Source: JAFAGX01 sp035623255 (GTDB lineage Bacteria; Acidobacteriota; Terriglobia; Terriglobales; Acidobacteriaceae). Taken from it: DNA of 64,000 bases. The notes below the pieces were generated by a model, which was given only the letters and a program-made list of their open reading frames with translations, was not told the origin of the DNA and ran no database searches. The translations under genes were made by a program, and so were the position numbers. The first letter of the stretch is position 1; each line of letters opens with the position of its first letter. Below, one piece after another: positions 34,132-43,475 of this stretch. The stretch spans positions 8,580 to 72,579 of the forward strand of contig DASPTU010000096.1 of NCBI GenBank assembly GCA_035623255.1, in the 5' to 3' direction.

Positions 34132-34299
34132 ATGAGTCAGCTGCTTCGTAATTTCTGGTTACACGAAGAGGGCCAGGACATCGCTGAGTACGCAGTGATG
34201 TTGGCTGTCATCCTCGTGCTGGTGGTGGGTACCATCAGGCTGATCGGCGGCAACGCTAACAACGTCTTTTCTGCTACGGCGAGTTCCATCGGCCAATAA
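34132..34299 (+). CDS. Flp-family type IVb pilin (second copy)
   Basis: A 55-residue prepilin, MSQLLRNFWLHEEG followed by QDIAEYAVMLAVILVLVVGT, with the prepilin peptidase site after Gly and Glu+5/Tyr+6. It ends RLIGGNANNVFSATASSIGQ. GGAGGAAGGCT directly before the ATG gives a strong ribosome-binding site. The first copy is at 23425. It lies 80 bases after the VWA gene, and could be the last gene of that operon or have its own promoter (TTGACA at 34054 has no convincing -10). No other Tad pilus genes are in the window. Confidence 0.92.
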   Translation: MSQLLRNFWLHEEGQDIAEYAVMLAVILVLVVGTIRLIGGNANNVFSATASSIGQ

Positions 34300-34441
34300 C
34301 CCCCCTGGTTCAACAGGCATCTTCGGGCCTGCGTTGGAGTGCCTTTCTTTCATCTCTTGTAATACCACCCCCAGCGCCTGGCAATTAACCGTTTCTGTGC
34401 CTCTGTGACCACAATCACCGCTTGGCCCGCCGCCTCTCACT

Positions 34442-34447
34442 TATAAG
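34442..34447 (+). promoter_or_regulatory. -10 box seven bases before the DHA2 transporter start
   Basis: TATAAG (5/6 match) ends seven bases before the GTG at 34455. A weak AAGGG could also serve as a ribosome-binding site. Leaderless or near-leaderless expression is likely. Confidence 0.4.
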
Positions 34448-34454
34448 AAGGGCA

Positions 34455-36086
34455 GTGCCAGAAGAACAGGATCACCGCGTCAATCCCTGGGTAGTGACTC
34501 TCTCCGTGATGCTCGCTACGTTCATGGAAATTCTTGACACCACGGTGGTCAATGTCTCTATTCCTCATATCGCGGGAAATCTCGCCGCCTCAGTCGAGGA
34601 GGGCACCTGGGTTGTAACTTCGTACCTGGTTTCAAACGCCATCATTCTGCCCATGTCGGGCTGGCTCGCCAACTACATGGGCCGGAAGAAGCTTCTGCTG
34701 ACGTGCGTCGCTGGGTTCACGGCCACGTCGTTATGTTGCGGCCTGGCCACGAGCCTGCCCTCTTTGATTTTCTTTCGCGTGCTTCAGGGCCTTACTGGAG
34801 GCGGATTGCAACCTCTAGCCCAAGCCATTCTGCTCGAAACATTTCCCGAGAGAAAGCACGGTCAGGCCATGGCGGCATACGGTATCGGAATTCTCTTGGC
34901 GCCGATCCTGGGCCCGACTCTCGGCGGTTGGATTACCGACAACTACACGTGGCGATGGATTTTCTACCTGAACCTGCCAGTCGGTGTCTTTTCCTTGTTC
35001 ATGATGAACCGCTTTGTCTTCGATCCACCATACATCCGACGCGCCGAAGGCCGGGTCGATCTCTGGGGCATCGGCTTTCTCGCCTTGGGTTTCGGCACGT
35101 TACAAGTTGTGCTCGACACGGGCCAGCGCAAAGACTGGTTTGCATCCAGCTACATTCGATTTTTCGCCACTCTGTGCGTGATCGGACTGGTGTCGCTCGT
35201 TGTCCGGGAGTTACACACAGAAAAACCCGTGGTCGATTTGCGCGCTCTTGCCAGTCGCTCCTTCAGCGCCGGAGTCTTTCTCATCAGCATGCTCGGCTTC
35301 GTTCTTTACGCCAGTCTCGTGCTGCTCCCCATTTACTTGCAGACCCTGCTCGGGTATCCAGCTTTGAACGCCGGGCTTGCCCTCTCGCCGCGCGGGGCTG
35401 GTTCGCTGCTCACCACACCCTTGGCAGGATATTTAACCGGGAAGATTGACCCGCGCAGGTTGGTGATGTTCGGCCTTGTGCTCGGTGCCCTGACAATGTT
35501 CAGTCTTTCCGGGCTTAACTTGAACGCCGGCTACTGGGACATCCTGTGGCCACAAGTCCTTCAGGGTATTGCGCTGAGCTTTCTTTTTATCCCGCTGATG
35601 GCACTCAGCATGTCGGGAATTCCCAAAGAAAAAATGGGAAACGCAACCAGTATTTTTAACCTCATGAGAAACATCGGGGGCAGCTTCGGAATTGCCAGCA
35701 TGACCACATTCCTGGTCCGCCGCTCCCAGATGCATCAAAACCACCTCGTCTCCAGGATCGCCGTGGGTGACCTGACCACCAGAAAGATGCTCCAAGGCAT
35801 GCAAGCCTGGTTTCACTTACGTGGTTTTGACAATTACACTGCATCACGCAAAGCGCTGGGTGCGATTTATGGAATGGTGCAAGCCCATGCCTCCATGCTC
35901 TCTTTCGTTGAGGCATTCTGGGTGATGGGGGTCATGTTTCTGTGCATGTTGCCGTTAGTCCTGCTGCTTCGAAATCCGCGACCTGAGCGGCAACCGGTTC
36001 CTCCTCCCCGCCTGCTGACGAAGGTCGAGGTTCCTTTGCCCGACACCGAGGAAGAGATGGCGCATAGTTCCTCGTTTTCACCCTGA
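34455..36086 (+). CDS. DHA2-family (EmrB/QacA) multidrug efflux MFS transporter
   Basis: A 543-residue proton-driven exporter with 14 predicted membrane helices. Motif C of drug antiporters is visible as GIGILLAPILGPTLGGWI (about residues 150-167), and the first helix carries MLATFMEILDTTVVNVSIPH with the conserved Asp and Thr. The protein is closely similar to a second transporter of this window (44789-46357). The start at GTG 34455 (PEEQDHRVNPW) is preferred over an upstream TTG because it matches the N-terminus of that paralogue. The substrate is unknown. No EmrA-like adaptor is next to it. Confidence 0.9.
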   Translation: MPEEQDHRVNPWVVTLSVMLATFMEILDTTVVNVSIPHIAGNLAASVEEGTWVVTSYLVSNAIILPMSGWLANYMGRKKLLLTCVAGFTATSLCCGLATSLPSLIFFRVLQGLTGGGLQPLAQAILLETFPERKHGQAMAAYGIGILLAPILGPTLGGWITDNYTWRWIFYLNLPVGVFSLFMMNRFVFDPPYIRRAEGRVDLWGIGFLALGFGTLQVVLDTGQRKDWFASSYIRFFATLCVIGLVSLVVRELHTEKPVVDLRALASRSFSAGVFLISMLGFVLYASLVLLPIYLQTLLGYPALNAGLALSPRGAGSLLTTPLAGYLTGKIDPRRLVMFGLVLGALTMFSLSGLNLNAGYWDILWPQVLQGIALSFLFIPLMALSMSGIPKEKMGNATSIFNLMRNIGGSFGIASMTTFLVRRSQMHQNHLVSRIAVGDLTTRKMLQGMQAWFHLRGFDNYTASRKALGAIYGMVQAHASMLSFVEAFWVMGVMFLCMLPLVLLLRNPRPERQPVPPPRLLTKVEVPLPDTEEEMAHSSSFSP

Positions 36087-36122
36087 GCGGCCTTAGAGCG
36101 AGATCCAGACATGTGTATCCGA

Positions 36123-36473
36123 CTAAGACTGCCGCGCGTCTCGCCTTACCAACGCGGCGTCCAGAAAGAAACCCAGTCCAAGCGTCAGTGGAATTACTCC
36201 GAACGCTGCCGCTACCCACGCGTTTTCTTCAACCCTCGCGATCAACGCGAACGTGATCATATAGCCAAGCGCCACCGCAGTTAGCAAAATCCCCCAGCGC
36301 CGGGCTTGGGCTGCCGGCGAAAGCTCCGGTTGTAGCCCGATGTCAACGCCCCGCGCGAGTGCCGCAAGCCGCTCCTCGGTTCGCAGCTTCCGCACGCGGT
36401 AATACGTGTACATGCCGGCCACTGGAATGCCGAAGATCATGACTACCGCTACCAAACCTGTAAGGTCATCCAT
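36123..36473 (-). CDS. Small membrane protein, DUF6249-like
   Basis: A 116-residue protein starting MDDLTGLVAVVMIFGIPVAG. An N-terminal helix is followed by YRVRKLRTEERLAALARGVD, a cytosolic amphipathic segment, and two further membrane helices (ILLTAVALGYMITFALIA and AAFGVIPLTLGLGFFLDAAL). This layout is that of DUF6249 proteins, which are common in Acidobacteriota and Bacteroidota; function unknown. AAGGTGAG lies a few bases before the ATG. The gene is divergent from the amidohydrolase gene about 105 bases away. Confidence 0.75.
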   Translation of the reverse strand: MDDLTGLVAVVMIFGIPVAGMYTYYRVRKLRTEERLAALARGVDIGLQPELSPAAQARRWGILLTAVALGYMITFALIARVEENAWVAAAFGVIPLTLGLGFFLDAALVRRDARQS

Positions 36474-36562
36474 AGTCTCACCTTGTCTGGCACGCCCTTC
36501 GTGCCTCGCCATTCCCAGCTACGCAAACCGCTCGACGAAAGTTCCACCAACCCGCCCCAAAG

Positions 36563-36571
36563 TGGTACCAT
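36563..36571 (+). promoter_or_regulatory. Extended -10 box for the amidohydrolase gene
   Basis: TGGTACCAT (TGn plus a 4/6 match to TATAAT) ends eight bases before the ATG at 36580. No Shine-Dalgarno sequence is present, again pointing to a leader of one base or none. Confidence 0.35.
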
Positions 36572-36579
36572 CGCGCGTC

Positions 36580-37872
36580 ATGGAAATGAAGCGCCCCTTC
36601 CTATTGATGAGCTGCTTTCTTTGCCTCGCGGCCATTCCTATCGCTAGATCGCAATCCACAACCAATCTCCAGATCACGCTTCTCCACGCCGCTCGCCTAT
36701 TGGACATCGAAAGCGGAAAAATCATTTCACCGGGTGAAGTTTTGGTGGCAGGAGAGCGAATCGCGGACGCCGGTTCCTCCGTGAAACACCCCGCGGGAGC
36801 GCAAACGATCGACCTCGGCGACACAACCCTGATGCCCGGCCTAATTGACGCGCACATACACTTGTTTCTTCATCCCGGCGCCGAGGACTTGCAAACCGTC
36901 GAAGAATCCATCCCGCAGCGGACGATCACCGCGCTTCTCGCCGCCCGCGATGACCTGATGGCGGGATTTACCGCAGAGCGGGACATGGGTACTGAAGGCG
37001 CCGGCTCAGCTGACACTGCAGTTCGCAATGTCATCGATCAGGGTTTGGCGCCCGGTCCACGCCTTCGCATCAGCGGTAATGCCATCGACATCCTTGGAGG
37101 ACACGAGGATGCCATTCATTACAATCCGGCGCAGCACGTTCTTTCCAACGCCACTTACGCCAACAACACGAACGAAATCATTGAAGCCATCCGTCAGCAA
37201 TTCAAGGAGGGCGCCGACTTTATCAAGATGTACGAAACCGGCCCCGACTCCGTTCACGATGGCAAGCTTTCCACCCCTTACCAATACACTGAGGCGGAGC
37301 TGGCCGCCGCTGTGCAAGAGACTGCGCGTGTAGGGAAACGCGTCGCAGTCCACGCCACGGGAGAACCCGGGGCTCTCTATGCCGCAAACGCCGGAGTCGT
37401 ATCCATCGATCATGCCGTTCAACTCGGCGATGACACCATGCGCATCATGCGCGAAAAGCAGATCTTCGCCGTTCCTACCCTCACCATCTTCGAATATTTT
37501 GCAGATCATGCAGCCTCACCCGCGGCCGCTGCTCACGAACGTGCTTTGTTTGATCTACATATGAAGGAAATTCCGAAGCAGCTTGCTGCTGGTGTGCCGA
37601 TGGCACTCGGCTCTGATGTCGGGCCTTTTCCCCATGGAACTCAGGCGCGCGAATTTGTCCTGATGGTCCAGGCCGGAATGAAGCCGCTCGCTGCTTTGCA
37701 GGCCGATCTGCTCAATGGCGCGAAACTGCTGGGCTGGGAAGGCCAGATCGGTAATCTGAAGCCAGGTTATTTCGCCGACATCATCGCCGTACCCGGCGAT
37801 CCCATGAAAGATATTAGCGTCCTGCAGAATGTCAGATTTGTCATGAAAAATGGCATCGTCTACAAGAAATGA
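36580..37872 (+). CDS. Secreted metal-dependent amidohydrolase (imidazolonepropionase-like)
   Basis: A 430-residue amidohydrolase. A signal peptide covers about residues 1-24 (FLLMSCFLCLAAIPIA). The HxH of the first metal ligands is in DAHIHLFLHPG (about 90), further histidines are in VAVHATGEPG and GVVSIDHAVQLG, and the catalytic aspartate is in MALGSDVGPFPHGTQAREF (near 350). The C-terminal KPGYFADIIAVPGDPMKDIS completes the composite beta-sandwich. Such exported members cleave dipeptides or cyclic amides. An ATG two codons later is an alternative start. The M28 peptidase gene starts 44 bases after its stop, suggesting joint peptide degradation outside the cytosol. Confidence 0.9.
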   Translation: MEMKRPFLLMSCFLCLAAIPIARSQSTTNLQITLLHAARLLDIESGKIISPGEVLVAGERIADAGSSVKHPAGAQTIDLGDTTLMPGLIDAHIHLFLHPGAEDLQTVEESIPQRTITALLAARDDLMAGFTAERDMGTEGAGSADTAVRNVIDQGLAPGPRLRISGNAIDILGGHEDAIHYNPAQHVLSNATYANNTNEIIEAIRQQFKEGADFIKMYETGPDSVHDGKLSTPYQYTEAELAAAVQETARVGKRVAVHATGEPGALYAANAGVVSIDHAVQLGDDTMRIMREKQIFAVPTLTIFEYFADHAASPAAAAHERALFDLHMKEIPKQLAAGVPMALGSDVGPFPHGTQAREFVLMVQAGMKPLAALQADLLNGAKLLGWEGQIGNLKPGYFADIIAVPGDPMKDISVLQNVRFVMKNGIVYKK

Positions 37873-37915
37873 ATCCTTACGATCATCCCAACCCTGCAGA
37901 ACCCAGGAGGTCTGT

Positions 37916-40201
37916 TTGAAGCTAATTCGTCTTTTCATTCCATCATTTGCAATCGTCGGGATCAGTTTTTTCGCAGCTGCCCAATCGACTCCCAACACCG
38001 AGTCGCCGCGCCTCGCCGGTTACACAGCTAAGTCTTCTGCCGCAGAACGCGCCTGGGAGAAGAAGCTTCAGGACGGGATCATCGCAGGCAATCTGCGTGC
38101 CAGCATGCAGCACCTTACTGCGCGTCCGCACCATGTCGGATCGCCCTACGATCAGGAAAACTCGCAATGGATCTTGACAAAATTCAAACAAGCCGGGTTT
38201 GACGCCCACATCGAGACCTTTCAGGTTCTTTTCCCCACGCCCAAAGAGCGCATCGTCGAACTGGTCGAGCCGACCAAATTTCGCGCCAAGCTGCAGGAAC
38301 CCGTTCTGGAGGTGGATCCAACTTCGAACCAGACCGCCGAGCAGCTGCCCACTTACAACGCCTACTCCATTGATGGCGATGTGACCGCGCAGCTCATCTA
38401 CGTGAACTACGGTAATCGCGAAGACTATGAACAGCTCGATCGCCTTGGAATTTCCGTCACCGGTGCTATCGTGATCGCGCGTTACGGCGAAGGTTGGAGA
38501 GGCATCAAGCCGAAAGTCGCCGCCGAGCACGGCGCCCTCGGCTGCATCATTTATTCCGATCCGAAGGACGACGGCTACTTCGAGGGCGACGAATATCCCA
38601 AAGGCGGATGGCGCCCCAGGGAAGGTGTACAGCGTGGCAGTGTCATGGATACCGACTATCCCGGTGATCCGCTAACCCCCGGCGTTGGTGCCACCGCAGA
38701 TGCCAAACGCCTCTCCGTCAAGGAAGCCAGAACCATCACCAAAATTCCAGTGCTTCCGATCTCGTGGGGGGATGCGGAGCCGCTTCTTTCCGCCTTGCAA
38801 GGCCCGGTTGCTCCCGAGGCCTGGCGGGGTGGCTTGCCCATCACCTACCACGTCGGCCCCGGGCCGGCAAAAGTGCATTTGAAAATCACATCGAACTGGG
38901 ATTTGAAGCCGGTGAACGATGTAATCGCAACCATGCGTGGTTCGGACGTGCCCGATGAGTGGATCATTCGCGGCAATCATTACGACGCCTGGGTAAACGG
39001 TGCCGACGACCCCATCTCCGGCATGGTCACACTTCTCGAAGAAACGCGCATGCTTGGCGAACTGCACAAGCAAGGCTGGAATCCCCGGCGCACGATCATT
39101 TACTGCGCCTGGGACGGCGAGGAGCCCGGCCTCCTCGGTTCCACCGAATGGGTCGAGACTCACCAGGACGAGCTGCAAAAACACGCGGTCGCCTATATCA
39201 ACTCTGACAGCAACGGCCGGGGCTACCTCTACTCTGGCGGAACGCACGATTTGCAACACTTCATCAACGACATAGCCGGTGATATACAGGATCCCGAGAA
39301 ACATATCTCTGTGCAGCAGCGCGTCCGGCTTCGCCAGATCAGCAGAACTTCCAACGCCGAAGACCGAACGGAGATTCGCAAGAGTCCTGATTTCAGAATC
39401 AGCGCGCTCGGCGACGGGTCTGATTACACCGCCTTCCAGGATCACGCCGGTATTTCGTCTTTGAACATCGGCTACGGCGGCGAGGCTGACGCCGACGCCT
39501 ACCACTCCATTTACGACGATTTCTATTGGTACACGCATTTTATGGACACGGATTTTTCCTACGGCCGTGCGCTCGCGCAAACCGGTGGCACTGCGATGCT
39601 GCGTCTGGCTGATGCCGACATCATTCCTTACGAATACACCGGCGAGGCGGACACGATCGGCAGATTCGTCAAGGAATTGCAGAAGCTGCTCAAAGACAAG
39701 CAGGACGAGATCACCGAGCGCAATCTCGAACTGAAAGAAGGTGTGTTCACCGCGACTTTCGATCCTCGCAAAACCTACGTCCCTCCCCCAATGAAACCAG
39801 TTCCACCATTCGTGAACTTCGCGCCTCTGCAGAACGGAGTAGAGGCAATCAAGAGAAGCGCCGAACGCTATCAGGCAGCTTTTGCCAAGTGGCAGGCGGG
39901 CGGAACTGAGTTGCCGGCCCAGGCGGAATCCGCTGTAAACACAGATCTAATGCAAATCCCGCGAACATTTTTGACTGAGCGCGGTCTGCCCGAGCGCCCG
40001 TGGTTCAAGAATCAGGTCTACGCTCCGGGCGCCTACACCGGGTACGGGGCAAAGCCGATCGCCGCCGTTCGCGAGTACATGGACCAGGAAAAATGGAAAG
40101 AAGCCGAGGCGCAGGTTCCGATGGTTGGCCAAGTCCTTGAGAATGTCGCCGCGGCCATCTCCAAAGCTGCCGACGACCTGGAGAAAGCCGAAGGCCGCTA
40201 A
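37916..40201 (+). CDS. Secreted M28 metallopeptidase, glutamate carboxypeptidase II-like
   Basis: A 761-residue exported zinc peptidase resembling human PSMA/GCPII. Signal peptide LFIPSFAIVGISFFAAAQ. A PA domain (about 110-300, with VTGAIVIARYGEGWRGIKPK) precedes the M28 catalytic domain. The di-zinc ligands can be assigned: His/Asp in GNHYDAWVNGADDPISG, Glu pair in DGEEPGLLGS, Asp in INSDSNGRG and His in YHSIYDDFYW. A helical dimerisation domain ends the protein. TTG at 37916 is chosen as the start because AGGAGG lies five bases upstream and the signal peptide starts there. It probably acts with the preceding amidohydrolase in the periplasm. Confidence 0.9.
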   Translation: MKLIRLFIPSFAIVGISFFAAAQSTPNTESPRLAGYTAKSSAAERAWEKKLQDGIIAGNLRASMQHLTARPHHVGSPYDQENSQWILTKFKQAGFDAHIETFQVLFPTPKERIVELVEPTKFRAKLQEPVLEVDPTSNQTAEQLPTYNAYSIDGDVTAQLIYVNYGNREDYEQLDRLGISVTGAIVIARYGEGWRGIKPKVAAEHGALGCIIYSDPKDDGYFEGDEYPKGGWRPREGVQRGSVMDTDYPGDPLTPGVGATADAKRLSVKEARTITKIPVLPISWGDAEPLLSALQGPVAPEAWRGGLPITYHVGPGPAKVHLKITSNWDLKPVNDVIATMRGSDVPDEWIIRGNHYDAWVNGADDPISGMVTLLEETRMLGELHKQGWNPRRTIIYCAWDGEEPGLLGSTEWVETHQDELQKHAVAYINSDSNGRGYLYSGGTHDLQHFINDIAGDIQDPEKHISVQQRVRLRQISRTSNAEDRTEIRKSPDFRISALGDGSDYTAFQDHAGISSLNIGYGGEADADAYHSIYDDFYWYTHFMDTDFSYGRALAQTGGTAMLRLADADIIPYEYTGEADTIGRFVKELQKLLKDKQDEITERNLELKEGVFTATFDPRKTYVPPPMKPVPPFVNFAPLQNGVEAIKRSAERYQAAFAKWQAGGTELPAQAESAVNTDLMQIPRTFLTERGLPERPWFKNQVYAPGAYTGYGAKPIAAVREYMDQEKWKEAEAQVPMVGQVLENVAAAISKAADDLEKAEGR

Positions 40202-40219
40202 ATATCCCAGGGGTTGCCC

Positions 40220-40246
40220 CCACCCTTCGCGCTTTTCGAAGGGTGG
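40220..40246. terminator. Bidirectional hairpin between convergent genes
   Basis: CCACCCTTCG (40220-40229) and CGAAGGGTGG (40237-40246) form a perfect 10-bp stem with a seven-base loop, placed exactly between the ends of two convergent genes. It lacks a long T-tract but is well placed to stop or stabilise both transcripts. Confidence 0.6.
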
Positions 40247-40268
40247 ACTGGCTCCATCAGGGCGTTGT

Positions 40269-43200
40269 CTATTCTTCGTCCCCTTGCTCCGCCGCTGAAG
40301 CCGGATTCGCTTCCGCTCGCACCTCCGGCAAGCCTGAACCGCGCAGCGCATTGTTCAATGCGGGCAGATCAGTGGCTTTGAACGAATCCCATTCTTTCTT
40401 TACTGTCGCCCAATCCTGCTCGACCGTCTTGGTCCCCTCAACCTCGGCAACCGTCGGAGTCGCATCAGCTCTGTAGACGTCCGCATATAGCGTGCTGGCC
40501 GCGTCGTTCACAGTCTTAAGTGTCAGTTCAGCTGTTGCAGGCAAGGCTTGCCCGGATCCTTCGGTGAGCGCCTTGAACTTCCTCTTGAATGCCTCAATCG
40601 CTTCCGCCGCTGCTCCGGTTGCGCTGAGCTTTTCAACCTGCTCGCTAATCGAACGCGCCTCGATCCTTGCCTCCGACGAGGATGTCAGCAACGATGACAA
40701 TCGAATTTCCAACTCGAACATCTGCTGCAGACCCGCCGCAGGTGTTTTCACCCGCGGATCCATCTTTACCGTCAACGGCGCGGTGTAAGTCTGTCCATTT
40801 ACCGTAAGCCGGATCGTGTAAGTTCCCGGCAAAGCATGGGGGCCTTGTGGCTGCCGTGGCGTGTCGTGCGGGACCGCTGAAATCGGATACGGATGCCGCG
40901 TCGCGGTTGGCGCCGGATAGAGCAAGTCCCAAACCCAGCGATGCATCCCCACCGTGGTCCGCAAAATCTGTGGCATTTTCACCCAGTAGACCGGAATCAA
41001 TTGCTTTTCCAGTTCCGGCTGCGTGATTTCCGGTTTGTCCTCACTCGAATATCGCCGCACTGACTTTCCTTGAGCGTCGAGCACTTCGATCGCGACCGGG
41101 CCAGAGGCCTGTTTTCCGAGATAGTAGTCGATTACGGCCCCGTGCGGCGGATTCTCCGCCATCGGTTCGTCTGGAGGAATTGGCGTATCCGGCCATGTGC
41201 TTTGCCGAACGCGATATGCCAATCCCGGTTTGAACAAAACCGCGTCTGAACCTGCAGTCGCTTCAGCGATCTGCCGCAACGGCGTGATGTCATCGAGAAT
41301 CCAGAACGCGCGGCCGTGTGTGCCTACGATCAAATCGTCGTCATGTATCCACAAATCCCGCATGGAAGTGTGTGGCAGATTGAGTTGCAGCGACTGCCAG
41401 TGATCGCCGTCGTCAAACGAAACCCACACGGCATTTTCAGTTCCGGCAAACAACAGTCCTTTTCGAACCGGATCTTCGCGAACTGTGTCGGCCGGGCCTT
41501 CCGGCAATCCACTGACAATTAAGTGCCAGGTTTTGCCGCCATCGTGTGTGCGATAAATGTAAGGATGGAGATCATCAATGCGGAACCGGCTTACAGAGGC
41601 ATACGCCGACTGATCATCGTAGTGCGAGGCCTCGATCTGTGTTACTTTGCTCCACGGCGTTAACTCCGGCGGTGTGATGTTGCTCCAATTTTTCCCGCCA
41701 TCTCGCGTAATCCAGATCAGACCGTCATCGGTTCCCGCCCAGATCGTGCTTGTATTCTTGAACGATGGCGCAAGAGAGTAAATCACCCCTCGTTGCTTTG
41801 CCGCGTCTTGATTCTTGGAGAGCAGGGAACCGATGCTTGGCGGGACCCCCGGGTCGGGGCGAGTGAGATCAGGGCTGATCGTCTGCCACGAATTTCCACC
41901 ATCCGTCGTTTTGAATAGAACATTGGTTGCGTAATACAGAGTATGCGGATCGACCTGCGAGAACATCACCGGTTCGGTCCGGTTCGCCCGATACTTGCCG
42001 TTGCGCACCGGAATCGGCGTGACGTTCTGCACCTGCCCGGTGTCCCAGTGAAACTTGGAAACCTCCGTTCTACCTCCGCCATAGACAATATTCGGATCCA
42101 GCGGATCCGGTGCCGCATAGCCATATTCGATGATCCCCACCGGACGCCAGTCTTGATTCAGAATCTCGCCGTAGTTGCCGCGGCTGGAAATGCAAACCGA
42201 CCCGCTTTCCTGCTGTCCGCTGCAGACCTTGTAAGGAAACTCGTTTGTGACTGCCACGTGGTAAAGCTGCGCTGTTGGCTGGTTGAACCACGAACTCCAG
42301 GTTTGCCCGCCATTCACGGTGACGATCCCTCCCTGGTCACTCACCAGCAGGATGATTTTCGGATCGTTAGGGTTTATCCATAGGTTCTGATAATCATCTC
42401 CACCCGGCGCGCCACGAATCCCCGTCCATGTCTTGCCGCCATCCGCTGATCGCACCGTCACAATACTGGCGCTATAAACCACGTCCGGATTCTTGGGGTC
42501 GACCTTCGGCACCGGCAGATCACCACCTCCGATGCGCATTGCAGGCCTCGGGTCATCAGTGACGCGGTACCAGTTTTCTCCCGCATCATCCGATCGAAAT
42601 ACGCCCAGGCCCGCTCCCGACTCATACTCCCCTTTTTCCGTTGTGGCCAGCGTCGCATAAAGCCGATTGGGTTCGCTGGCCGCAATCGCCACATTGATCT
42701 GGGCGATATTCTTCGGCAGCCCATTTGTAAGTTGCTTCCAGTTATTTCCTCCGTCGGTCGACTTGAACAATCCACCGCCCGTGCCAGGGAAGAGATTATT
42801 GTCTTCCCACGGGCCTTCTCGTACCTCCCATAGCCCCGCGTAAAGCACATCGGGATTCGAAGGGTCCATCTCAATGTCCGAGCCCCCAGTGTTCTCGTCT
42901 TTGTACAAAACTTTCTGCCAACTCACGCCACCATCCGTAGAGCGGAAGATTCCGCGTTCCTCGCTGGGCCCATAGGGATGCCCCAGAACAGCAGCAAATA
43001 GTCGGTTTGCATTCCGCGGATCGATGACCAGTGCAGGAATCTGTTGACTGTCGTGCAGTCCCAAATGCGTCCAGGTTTTCCCCGCGTCCGTAGATTTATA
43101 AATTCCGTTTCCCACGGCGAGATCGGGACGATGCAATCCCTCGCCACTGGCAACATAAACAATGTTCGGATCTGATGGCGCGACAGCAATGGCGCCAATC

Positions 43201-43475
43201 GATTGTGTGGGCGGCAACTCGAAAATGGGATTCCAGGTGCGCCCGAGATCGTTAGACTTCCAAACACCCCCATTCACCTGCCCCATATAGAACACGTTCG
43301 GTTGACTCGGCACGCCAGCCACCGCGCGTGTGCGGCCTCCACGAAACGGCCCGATCATTCTCCAATGCAATTCTTGGTAGGTCGATTCAGGAAATTGCTG
43401 TGCGGTGCTGCTTGCGAGACAAGAAAGAAAAATTAATGAAAGCATAAATCCCCAGAAGCGATAGGTTCGAGGCAA
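40269..43475 (-). CDS. Secreted sortilin/VPS10-type beta-propeller protein with BNR repeats
   Basis: A 1068-residue exported protein annotated in related genomes as a glycosyl hydrolase or sortilin-like protein. A signal peptide (FMLSLIFLSCLASSTAQQ) opens it. The first about 780 residues hold at least ten Asp-box motifs of the type STDGGKTW (SNDLGRTW, STDAGKTW, STDGGVSW, STDGGNNW, SDDAGENW, SADGGKTW, TTDGGNSW, TRDGGKNW, THDGGKTW), forming a ten-bladed or double propeller. The C-terminal part has a beta domain (QTYTAPLTVKMDPRV) and a helical end. There is no identified catalytic residue set. TTG at 43475 is the start because AGGAGGA precedes it at about six bases. Role is likely binding or degradation of extracellular polymers or peptides. 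Confidence 0.85.
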   Translation of the reverse strand: MPRTYRFWGFMLSLIFLSCLASSTAQQFPESTYQELHWRMIGPFRGGRTRAVAGVPSQPNVFYMGQVNGGVWKSNDLGRTWNPIFELPPTQSIGAIAVAPSDPNIVYVASGEGLHRPDLAVGNGIYKSTDAGKTWTHLGLHDSQQIPALVIDPRNANRLFAAVLGHPYGPSEERGIFRSTDGGVSWQKVLYKDENTGGSDIEMDPSNPDVLYAGLWEVREGPWEDNNLFPGTGGGLFKSTDGGNNWKQLTNGLPKNIAQINVAIAASEPNRLYATLATTEKGEYESGAGLGVFRSDDAGENWYRVTDDPRPAMRIGGGDLPVPKVDPKNPDVVYSASIVTVRSADGGKTWTGIRGAPGGDDYQNLWINPNDPKIILLVSDQGGIVTVNGGQTWSSWFNQPTAQLYHVAVTNEFPYKVCSGQQESGSVCISSRGNYGEILNQDWRPVGIIEYGYAAPDPLDPNIVYGGGRTEVSKFHWDTGQVQNVTPIPVRNGKYRANRTEPVMFSQVDPHTLYYATNVLFKTTDGGNSWQTISPDLTRPDPGVPPSIGSLLSKNQDAAKQRGVIYSLAPSFKNTSTIWAGTDDGLIWITRDGGKNWSNITPPELTPWSKVTQIEASHYDDQSAYASVSRFRIDDLHPYIYRTHDGGKTWHLIVSGLPEGPADTVREDPVRKGLLFAGTENAVWVSFDDGDHWQSLQLNLPHTSMRDLWIHDDDLIVGTHGRAFWILDDITPLRQIAEATAGSDAVLFKPGLAYRVRQSTWPDTPIPPDEPMAENPPHGAVIDYYLGKQASGPVAIEVLDAQGKSVRRYSSEDKPEITQPELEKQLIPVYWVKMPQILRTTVGMHRWVWDLLYPAPTATRHPYPISAVPHDTPRQPQGPHALPGTYTIRLTVNGQTYTAPLTVKMDPRVKTPAAGLQQMFELEIRLSSLLTSSSEARIEARSISEQVEKLSATGAAAEAIEAFKRKFKALTEGSGQALPATAELTLKTVNDAASTLYADVYRADATPTVAEVEGTKTVEQDWATVKKEWDSFKATDLPALNNALRGSGLPEVRAEANPASAAEQGDEE

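Noticed and set aside
38672..39580. 302-codon open frame on the minus strand opposite the M28 peptidase gene
   Set aside because: The plus strand carries a complete, motif-rich peptidase; the antisense frame has no recognised domain and is a GC-rich shadow.
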